This document shows positions 57,648 through 64,000 of a stretch of 64,000 nt of DNA, piece after piece. The stretch is from Pseudomonas frederiksbergensis (GTDB lineage: Bacteria; Pseudomonadota; Gammaproteobacteria; Pseudomonadales; Pseudomonadaceae), in contig NZ_FNTF01000002.1 in NCBI RefSeq assembly GCF_900105495.1, positions 5,844,001-5,908,000 on the forward strand, in the 5' to 3' direction. Every line of letters begins with the position of its first letter. The first letter of the stretch is position 1. The notes beneath the pieces were generated by a model. That model had not been told where the DNA came from. It saw only the letters and a list, made by a program, of their open reading frames with translations, and ran no database searches. Position numbers and translations under genes: made by a program.

Positions 57648-58025
57648 ATGTCCTTGATCAACGAATATCGCGCCACCGAAGAAGCTATCAAAGAGCTGCA
57701 AGCCCGTTTGAAGAATCTGTCCCAAGACGACAAACTGCAAACCGAGCTGGAATTCGAAGGCAAACTGCGCACCCTGATGGGCGAATACTCCAAGTCTCTG
57801 CGTGACATCATTGCGCTGTTGGATCCTGAGTCCAAAACCAAAGCACCACGTGGCGGCGCAGTAAAAACTACTGGCACCAAGCGTGCTCGCAAAGTTAAAC
57901 AATACAAAAACCCGCACAACGGCGAAGTCATCGAAACCAAAGGTGGCAACCACAAGACTCTGAAAGAGTGGAAAGCCAAGTGGGGCGGTGACGTGGTTGA
58001 AGGCTGGGCTACCCTGCTGGGCTAA
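57648..58025 (+). CDS. mvaT: H-NS-family xenogeneic silencer MvaT
   Basis: 125-residue nucleoid protein that silences AT-rich and horizontally acquired DNA. The N-terminal coiled-coil dimerisation helix (SLINEYRATEEAIKELQARL) is followed by a linker and the C-terminal DNA-binding domain NPHNGEVIETKGGNHKTLKE near residues 85-104 and WKAKWGGDVVEGWATLLG at the end. ATG 57648 follows TAAGGTAG; an extension to 57600 is not coding. Confidence 0.97.
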   Translation: MSLINEYRATEEAIKELQARLKNLSQDDKLQTELEFEGKLRTLMGEYSKSLRDIIALLDPESKTKAPRGGAVKTTGTKRARKVKQYKNPHNGEVIETKGGNHKTLKEWKAKWGGDVVEGWATLLG

Positions 58026-58061
58026 GCCGTAGCGCTTGTCGCGGACTTACCCGCGACAAAA

Positions 58062-58092
58062 AAGAACGCCAGCATCTGCTGGCGTTTTTTTA
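58062..58092. terminator. Bidirectional intrinsic terminator (mvaT / sbcB)
   Basis: AACGCCAGCATCTGCTGGCGTT with T runs on both sides (TTTTTTTATG right; TTCTTTTTTG on the minus strand). A second hairpin, TTGTCGCGG-ACTTA-CCCGCGACAA, lies just to the left at 58036-58059. Confidence 0.92.
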
Positions 58093-58124
58093 TGCCCGGT
58101 ATTCAGCTCCGAACATTTTCGATT

Positions 58125-59555
58125 TCAAAGATTCAAACGTTTGCGTAATCCTTCGACATAATTCTGCCATTCATTCAGCACCTCTCGCTGAAACGATGTA
58201 GCCGTATTACTCCATTGGGCTGCGGCTTCTGCAAAAGTTTCCAACGTATTTGGCGCCCCCCACTCGGGTGCTGACAAACGTTGCTGACAGAATATTCGCC
58301 AGCGTTCTTGCTCTTCGAAATTCAACGTATCGGGGAAGTTGCGTGCGCGATATCGAAACAATAATTCGGGCAATCGCTCATCATCGAAGGGCCATTGTTG
58401 TTGCGCTAATTGAGCAGGGTCGGCAGACCTGACTTGCTCACAAAGACGCCGATCCCGATCACCGATAAAACCATCGTACAACTGTTGCTCCGGGTCTTGG
58501 CTCGGGGTGAACGCTTCGCTGGCATAAATCGCCTGCACTTTATCTCGCCAAATTGTTTGTGCGTCACTTAGCCGCAGCGCGCGCTCTTGGTAGAGCGACA
58601 TATCCAGCTCCAAACGTTGCTGATCTTCAGAGCGAAGTACCGCCAACGGCGCCACCACCGGACATTTATTGATGTGGATAAGTTTGAGCGGCACCGGCAA
58701 CTCGCCCTCGGCCAAGTCATCGCGGCGGGTATACAGCCGTTGACGCAAAGTGTCGGCATCCAGATCGAGCAAGCCCTGAGGATCCAGGTGCAGATCACAG
58801 ACAATCAAGGCGTTCTTGTTGCGCGGGTGCCAGGCCAAAGGCAACACCACACCGACATAATTACGCGCCGCCGAAAAGCGTCCGGAGATGTGCACCATCG
58901 GCTGCAACAGACGAATCTGATCCATCACCTTTTGTTTACCGCGCAACTGAAATAACCAGTCATATAACTTTGGCTGTTTTTCCCGGATCAGACGCGCCAG
59001 GGCGATAGTGGCGCGAACGTCCGACAGCGCTTCGTGAGCATTTCCGTGATCAATGCCATTGGCAGCAGTCAGGCGTTCGAGCTTGAGCGTTATCCGCCCC
59101 TCGTCGTCCGTCGGCCAAACGATGCCGTCAGGGCGCAAGGCATAGGCTGCACGCACCACATCGATCAGGTCCCAGCGACTATTACCGCCCTGCCATTCGC
59201 GCGCGTAAGGGTCGAAAAAATTTCGGTAAAGACTGTAACGGGTCATCTCGTCATCGAAACGCAGCGTGTTGTACCCCGCCCCGCACGTGCCGGGCGCCGC
59301 GAGTTGGGCATGCACCCGGGTCATGAAATCGGCTTCGCTCAAGCCTTGCTCGGCCAGTCGGCCGGGGGTGATACCGGTGATCGCACAGGCCGCCGGATGG
59401 GGCAGGATGTCTTCACTGGGCTGGCAGTAAAGGTTGACCGGCTCGTCTATTTCATTGAGATCGAAGTCAGTGCGAATCCCCGCCATCTGGAGCGGGCGGT
59501 CGCAACGGGGGTTGATGCCAGTGGTTTCATAGTCGTACCAGAAGATAGAGGTCAC
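58125..59555 (-). CDS. sbcB: Exodeoxyribonuclease I
   Basis: 476-residue DEDDh-family 3'-5' exonuclease acting on single-stranded DNA. The catalytic acidic residues are seen in FWYDYETTGINPRCDRPLQM near residues 5-24, with NTLRFDDEMTRYS near 96-108 and NAHEALSDVRATIALA near 173-188 (His and Asp). The length matches E. coli ExoI. Convergent with mvaT. Confidence 0.95.
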   Translation of the reverse strand: MTSIFWYDYETTGINPRCDRPLQMAGIRTDFDLNEIDEPVNLYCQPSEDILPHPAACAITGITPGRLAEQGLSEADFMTRVHAQLAAPGTCGAGYNTLRFDDEMTRYSLYRNFFDPYAREWQGGNSRWDLIDVVRAAYALRPDGIVWPTDDEGRITLKLERLTAANGIDHGNAHEALSDVRATIALARLIREKQPKLYDWLFQLRGKQKVMDQIRLLQPMVHISGRFSAARNYVGVVLPLAWHPRNKNALIVCDLHLDPQGLLDLDADTLRQRLYTRRDDLAEGELPVPLKLIHINKCPVVAPLAVLRSEDQQRLELDMSLYQERALRLSDAQTIWRDKVQAIYASEAFTPSQDPEQQLYDGFIGDRDRRLCEQVRSADPAQLAQQQWPFDDERLPELLFRYRARNFPDTLNFEEQERWRIFCQQRLSAPEWGAPNTLETFAEAAAQWSNTATSFQREVLNEWQNYVEGLRKRLNL

Positions 59556-59738
59556 GGGCTATTCCTGAACTGAAGATCGGCGAAGTCTAGGCGTTCACAT
59601 CCCGCCCCGGCCAGTAATCTTGTCATTCAATCACCTCTGGCCACGTGCCGTGCAATACATAGTTATGTCGTTTTCCCTCGAGAGGCTGCTAGCATCGGAC
59701 GGACATCGAATCCCGAACAGGCCACATCAAGGTTGCCC

Positions 59739-60464
59739 ATGCTCGAGACCACAGCACTGCCAAGGAACGCGACGCTGTCCCCGCCACTGGATACGCGGTA
59801 TCAAGTCGAAACGCCGGAAGGCATCGACCTGCCACTGCGCCCGGCCGGGTTGATGGTTCGTGCGCTGGCGTTCGCCATCGATCTCGGGCTGCGCGGGTTG
59901 ATCGTCGGCCTGCTGTTTATTGTCCTGGCGTTCCTCGGGAAACTCGGTGCAGGACTCGGCTCGATTCTGTTGTTCGTGGTGAGCTGGTGGTACATGGTGC
60001 TGTTCGAAGTGCTCAACCAGGGTCGTTCGCCAGGCAAGCAATGGATGGGCCTGCGGGTGGTGCAGGACGATGGCACGCCGATCGGCTGGTCTGCTTCGCT
60101 GCTGCGCAACCTGCTGCGATTTGTCGACATGCTGCCGTTCGGCTATTTCCTCGGGGCCGTCAGTTGCCTGCAACATCCCACCTTCAAACGCCTCGGCGAT
60201 CTGGCCGCCGGCACGCTGGTGATCTACCGCGAACAACCGCTCGCCCGACCACAACTGCCCGCCGTCCAGCCCCGGCGCCCGGCCTTTGCGCTGACGCTGA
60301 CCGAACAGCGCGCCATCCTCGGTTTTGCCGAGCGCCAGGGTGAACTCTCTGAAGCACGGGTCAAAGAACTGGCGGCGATACTCGCGCAACCGTTGCAGGT
60401 GTCGGCACCAGGGGCCGTGGACGAACTCAATGGCATCGCCCGCGGCTTGTTGGGCCCCACATGA
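59739..60464 (+). CDS. RDD-family membrane protein (operon of SpoIIM/DUF4129/DUF4350)
   Basis: 241-residue protein with the RDD domain in the first two thirds: PAGLMVRALAFAIDLGLRGLI near residues 35-55 and the conserved NQGRSPGKQWMGLRVVQDDG near 93-112, with three TM helices. The cytoplasmic tail (about 170-241) includes LTEQRAILGFAERQGELSEARV. AAGG lies six bases before ATG 59739. It overlaps the next gene by four bases. First gene of a conserved membrane operon. Confidence 0.87.
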   Translation: MLETTALPRNATLSPPLDTRYQVETPEGIDLPLRPAGLMVRALAFAIDLGLRGLIVGLLFIVLAFLGKLGAGLGSILLFVVSWWYMVLFEVLNQGRSPGKQWMGLRVVQDDGTPIGWSASLLRNLLRFVDMLPFGYFLGAVSCLQHPTFKRLGDLAAGTLVIYREQPLARPQLPAVQPRRPAFALTLTEQRAILGFAERQGELSEARVKELAAILAQPLQVSAPGAVDELNGIARGLLGPT

Positions 60465-61438
60465 AGCAAAGCCTTTTTGAAAGTCGCCACAAGGCCGAAT
60501 GGGCGCAATTTACCCTCGTGCTTGAACAGCTGGAGCAAGGCAAGCAAGCACAGCAAGTCGCCAATTTCCCCAGTGATTATCGTCGTCTCTGCCAGCATCT
60601 GGCGCTGGCCCAGGAACGGGGTTACAGCAGCTTCCTGATCGATTCATTACAGCAACAAGTGTTGCGCGGGCATCAACAGCTTTATCGCCACCGCAGTCGA
60701 CTGGGTGCCAACGTGCTGGGCTTCCTCCTGGCTGACTTCCCGCGATTGGTGCGCGAACAGTGGCGTTTCGTGCTCGCCGCCAGCCTGATGTTTTTTGGCA
60801 GCCTGATTGGCTTCGCGTTGCTGGTGTATCTGTTCCCCGACCTGGTCTACAACCTGATCCCGGCCGAGCAGGTCAGTGAGATGCAAGGCATGTACGACCC
60901 CGAGGCCGGTCACCTGGGGCGTTCGGCAGAACGGGCGGCCAGTGAAGACTGGGTGATGTTCGGTTACTACATCATGCACAACATCGGCATCGCCTTTCAG
61001 ACCTTCGCCAGCGGCTTGCTGTTTGGCCTGGGCAGCGCGTTTTTCCTGTTCTTCAACGGTTTGATGATTGGTGCGGTGGCCGGGCACCTGACGCACATCG
61101 GCTACGGGCAAACGTTCTGGCCATTCGTGGTTGGCCACGGCGCCTTCGAACTGAGTGCCATCGCCCTGGCCGGTGCCGCCGGCCTGCAACTGGGTTGGGC
61201 GTTGATCGCACCGGGGCGCCTGCCTCGCTCCGAAGCCCTGCGATTGGCGGCCCGCAAAAGCGTGCTGCTGATTTGCGGGGTCATGCTGTTTCTGCTGATT
61301 GCGGCGTTTATCGAGGCTTACTGGTCGTCCACGATCGGGGTCGCGCCCATGACCAAATACCTGGTCGGTGCAGCGCTCTGGTTGTTGGTGGCGACTTACC
61401 TGCTGTTTGCCGGACGGACCCGCCATGCGCCTGAGTGA
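60461..61438 (+). CDS. SpoIIM-like stage II sporulation M family membrane protein
   Basis: 325-residue membrane protein of the SpoIIM/DUF95 family; an N-terminal cytoplasmic part (about residues 1-100, MKQSLFESRHKAEWAQFTLVLEQL) is followed by about five TM helices, with MFGYYIMHNIGIAFQTFASG near 165-185 and VVGHGAFELSAIALAGAAG near 223-241. In sporulating bacteria SpoIIM helps peptidoglycan remodelling; here the role is unknown. The ATGA overlap with the RDD gene and the 14-base overlap with the next show one operon. Confidence 0.87.
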   Translation: MKQSLFESRHKAEWAQFTLVLEQLEQGKQAQQVANFPSDYRRLCQHLALAQERGYSSFLIDSLQQQVLRGHQQLYRHRSRLGANVLGFLLADFPRLVREQWRFVLAASLMFFGSLIGFALLVYLFPDLVYNLIPAEQVSEMQGMYDPEAGHLGRSAERAASEDWVMFGYYIMHNIGIAFQTFASGLLFGLGSAFFLFFNGLMIGAVAGHLTHIGYGQTFWPFVVGHGAFELSAIALAGAAGLQLGWALIAPGRLPRSEALRLAARKSVLLICGVMLFLLIAAFIEAYWSSTIGVAPMTKYLVGAALWLLVATYLLFAGRTRHAPE

Positions 61439-62969
61439 CGCCACAGCTGTCATCCGCCCGCGCACCACCTGGGAAGCCATGGACCTGGGCGTCCTGCTGA
61501 GCCAACGACACCGGCGTCTGCTGATGACCAGTTGGGCCCTCGTGACCTTGCCGGTTTTCGCCCTGCTCAGTTGGGTGCTATGGGATTCGCCCTCCCTCGC
61601 CGTGTTTATTTTCTGGTGGCTGAAACCGGCGTTCGACCGCCTGCCGCTGTACATCCTGTCCAAAGCCATGTTTGGCGAAACGCCCACCCTGAAACAGACG
61701 TTGCGCCAATTTCCGCGGCTGCTGCAACCGCAGCTGCTGGTGAGCCTGACCTGGCGGCGCCTGAGCCTGAGTCGCAGTTTCCTGATGCCGGTGGTGCAAC
61801 TTGAAGGGCTCAGTGGTGAGCCACGCCAACAACGTTTGCAGGTGCTGTTGCAGCGCGACGCCGGTGCCGCGCGTTGGCTGACCATCATCGGCGTACACCT
61901 GGAAACCGCGCTGTGGATCGGTCTGATGGTGCTGTTCTACATGTTCTTGCCGCAACAGGTCGAACTCGACTGGAGCTGGCAGACCTTGATCACCGCCGCC
62001 ACACAGGACTGGCGATGGCTGGAACACCTGACCAACGCCTTTTACGCACTGGTGCTGATTGTCTGGGAACCGGTGTATGTCGCCTGCGGCTTCAGCCTTT
62101 ATCTGAACCGGCGCACGGTGCTGGAGGCCTGGGATATCGAGCTGGTGTTCCGCCGCATGCGCCAACGCTTGAGCAGCGCCGCCGTCCCCCTGCTGCTGGC
62201 AGCATTCCTGTTGATGCCGACAGCACAAACCGTGTGGGCCGCCGAGCCAGTCATTTCACCCGACAGCCCACGCCTGCTGGACCAGCCACTGACCAGTCAG
62301 GCATCCCGCAACAGCATCAAGGCGATCCTCGATCAGCCTCCGTTCAAGAACAAGGAGTCCGTCACGCGCTATCGGTTTGGCGAGGACCAACCCGCCGCCG
62401 ATACGGCGGACGATGACCCAACAACCGAATGGCTGGAGGCGCTGCTCAAGCTTCTGGACAACCAACGCTTCGGCGCAACGGCCACGCTGATCGAAGTGGT
62501 GTTGTGGGCGGTCGTGATCGGTGCCATCGGTTTATTGATCTGGCATTACCGTGACTGGATGCAAGCTTTCGTCAGGCGTCGACCGGCCTTGAACAGCAAG
62601 GTCACGCGGCCGTTACCGCAACAGGCTTTCGGCCTGGACCTCAACCGCGAAACCCTGCCCGCCGACATCGCCGCCAGCGCCGAACGTCTCTGGCAAACCC
62701 AACCTCGCGAGGCTCTCGGATTGCTCTATCGCGGTCTGCTCAGCCATTTGCTGCACGACTTCGACCTGTTGCTCAAACCCGCCGACACCGAAGGCGAAGT
62801 TCTTCAGCGCATCGAACACCTGCACCAACCTGCCTTGCTGGCCTTCAGTAAAAGCCTGACCGGGCACTGGCAGAACATGGCCTACGGGCATCGCCTGCCT
62901 CCCGCACATTTGCAACAGGAACTCTGTGACGGCTGGCGGGCGTTGTTCGGCCCGGGAGCGTTGCATTGA
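61425..62969 (+). CDS. DUF4129-domain transglutaminase-associated membrane protein
   Basis: 514-residue protein with several TM helices in the N-terminal half, a periplasmic stretch (about residues 275-345) and a TM helix near 355-375. The C-terminal DUF4129 domain follows, about 410-510 (AERLWQTQPREALGLLYRGL, LLSHLLHDFDLLLKPADTEGEVL). DUF4129 is often joined to transglutaminase-like proteins. ATG 61425 is used; its first bases overlap the SpoIIM stop. Function unknown. Confidence 0.82.
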   Translation: MRLSDATAVIRPRTTWEAMDLGVLLSQRHRRLLMTSWALVTLPVFALLSWVLWDSPSLAVFIFWWLKPAFDRLPLYILSKAMFGETPTLKQTLRQFPRLLQPQLLVSLTWRRLSLSRSFLMPVVQLEGLSGEPRQQRLQVLLQRDAGAARWLTIIGVHLETALWIGLMVLFYMFLPQQVELDWSWQTLITAATQDWRWLEHLTNAFYALVLIVWEPVYVACGFSLYLNRRTVLEAWDIELVFRRMRQRLSSAAVPLLLAAFLLMPTAQTVWAAEPVISPDSPRLLDQPLTSQASRNSIKAILDQPPFKNKESVTRYRFGEDQPAADTADDDPTTEWLEALLKLLDNQRFGATATLIEVVLWAVVIGAIGLLIWHYRDWMQAFVRRRPALNSKVTRPLPQQAFGLDLNRETLPADIAASAERLWQTQPREALGLLYRGLLSHLLHDFDLLLKPADTEGEVLQRIEHLHQPALLAFSKSLTGHWQNMAYGHRLPPAHLQQELCDGWRALFGPGALH

Positions 62970-64000
62970 ACCGGCGACACTGGCTGGCGGTCGGCGTGTT
63001 CATCGCCGTGCTATTGGGCGCGCTGAGTGTTTATCTGTACGTCAAGGCGACGCCCTATCAGGCAGACATCGATCACGGCCCCTCGCCCGAAGCCCAGGCC
63101 AATCCCTATCTCGCTGCCGAATATTTCCTGCGCAAACAGGGCCTGACGGTGAACCACGCCAACGGCCTCGATATCCTGCCCACCCTGGAGCCACATCAGC
63201 ACAGCCTGTTATTGCTCGGGGAGCGCGACAACATGACACCGCGCCAGGTCGATCAGCTGCTGAACTGGACCCGGGCCGGCGGGCGTCTTTTGTTTGTTGC
63301 CCAGTCCCTGTGGGATGAAAAAACCGGCCAAAGCAACGACCTGTTGCTCGACCGGGTGCAACTGCACCAGTCGCTGAGCAAAGACCTCAAGGACCCGCCG
63401 CACACTATCGATGACGATCCTTATCCCAAGCTGACCAAGTTGTATCTGGAAGACGAAAACGCGCCGGCCTACGCCGGTTTCGATACCGCATTCCATCTCG
63501 AAGACCCGAAAAACCTCGCGCAAGCCTGGGCCAACAGCGGCAAGGCCACGCACATGATGCAGCTCAATCACGGGCTTGGTTCGATCATCGTGGTCACCGA
63601 CGCCGACCTGTGGAAAACCCCGGCCATCGACCAGTACGACAACGCCTGGCTGCTCTGGTACCTGACCGCGGACACGAACGTGACCCTGCTGTTCAACACC
63701 GATCACGACAGTCTGCCGACCTTGCTCCTGCGCTATTTCCCTCAAGCATTGGTCGCCCTTTTTGCCCTTATCGGCCTTGGCTTCTGGCACGTCGGCGTGC
63801 GCCAGGGTCCGCTGCTGGAACCAGCCCCGAGAGCCCGCCGTCAACTTCAGGAACACCTACGCGCCAGCGCCGATTTCATGTTGCGCCGCAACGGTCAGCA
63901 GCACCTGTTGCACGCCTTGCAGCACGACATCTTGCGTCGTGTGCGGCGCCGTCATCCCGGTTTCGAACAACTCGGCGTTGCCGAACAATGGCTGGTGCTC
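62966..64000 (+). CDS. DUF4350-domain membrane protein, 3' end beyond the window
   Basis: A frame open from TTG 62966 (TTGA overlap with the DUF4129 stop) to the window edge, 345 codons seen. A single TM helix lies near residues 7-29 (LAVGVFIAVLLGALSVYLYV). The DUF4350 region follows (YLAAEYFLRKQGLTVN near 51-66 and LLNWTRAGGRLLFVAQSLW near 93-111), then a second TM helix near 250-273 (PQALVALFALIGLGFWHVGVR). It is not listed by tools that need a stop codon. DUF4350 genes commonly precede MoxR-ATPase and DUF58 genes. Confidence 0.85.
   Translation, partial: MNRRHWLAVGVFIAVLLGALSVYLYVKATPYQADIDHGPSPEAQANPYLAAEYFLRKQGLTVNHANGLDILPTLEPHQHSLLLLGERDNMTPRQVDQLLNWTRAGGRLLFVAQSLWDEKTGQSNDLLLDRVQLHQSLSKDLKDPPHTIDDDPYPKLTKLYLEDENAPAYAGFDTAFHLEDPKNLAQAWANSGKATHMMQLNHGLGSIIVVTDADLWKTPAIDQYDNAWLLWYLTADTNVTLLFNTDHDSLPTLLLRYFPQALVALFALIGLGFWHVGVRQGPLLEPAPRARRQLQEHLRASADFMLRRNGQQHLLHALQHDILRRVRRRHPGFEQLGVAEQWLVL

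Overview
The window is a stretch of chromosome from a fluorescent-group Pseudomonas (P. fluorescens complex). Three things point there: the GC-rich codon use with NNC/NNG preference, Pseudomonas-specific genes (mvaT, an OprD-family porin, a TyrR-like GcsR regulator beside a gcvH-gcvP-sdaA-gcvT operon), and abundant intergenic REP/REPIN palindromes. From memory, several blocks keep P. aeruginosa gene order: oprD to queC, argJ-secA-dciA, and purU-mvaT-sbcB. I see no prophage, insertion sequence, integrase, CRISPR array or rRNA. It reads as core chromosome with a few accessory features.

Layout. 0.1-5.2 kb: an iron-starvation ECF sigma factor, its FecR-like anti-sigma, a signalling TonB-dependent heme receptor and a heme oxygenase, forming a Fur-type heme sensing, uptake and degradation unit. 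5.3-9.6 kb: a small inner-membrane protein, a dCache chemoreceptor and a CaiB/BaiF CoA-transferase. 9.6-17.7 kb: gcsR and its target, the sigma-54 glycine cleavage/serine dehydratase operon, with a readable -24/-12 promoter and three upstream 18-bp operator-like sites; the glyA copy often found in this operon is absent. 18-20 kb: a cold-shock protein, an RDD protein and nadA. 20.2-32.6 kb, minus strand: tRNA-Lys, queC/queE, cpoB-pal-tolBARQ-ybgC (cell envelope), ruvCAB (Holliday junctions), a YebC-family regulator and aspS. 32.7-38.4 kb: an FmdB zinc ribbon, a ribbon-helix-helix protein, a membrane-anchored cold-shock-domain protein, slyX, a HIT protein, the porin and an MscS channel.

38.5-51.1 kb: YajQ, a PanE-like reductase, an orphan sensor kinase followed by a PduO-type cobalamin adenosyltransferase, GST plus a Nudix/TMP-synthase fusion, argJ, secA, dciA and a HerA/YjgR-type ATPase. 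51.3-53.2 kb: a PctA-type amino-acid chemoreceptor interrupted by one in-frame TAA. 53.4-56.4 kb: a tightly overlapping operon (glycosyltransferase, DUF2334 deacetylase, YbhN-like flippase) of unassigned function, plus a 58-residue convergent gene. 56.4-59.6 kb: purU, mvaT, sbcB. 59.7-64 kb: RDD, SpoIIM-like, DUF4129 and DUF4350 genes with overlapping ends; the last is cut by the window edge, and MoxR and DUF58 genes would be expected beyond it.

The best candidates for new biology are the 53.4-56.2 kb envelope operon, the membrane-tethered cold-shock protein with a structured leader, the unexplained palindromes around the gcs operon and the disrupted chemoreceptor. None of these is shown by sequence alone to be a new system.
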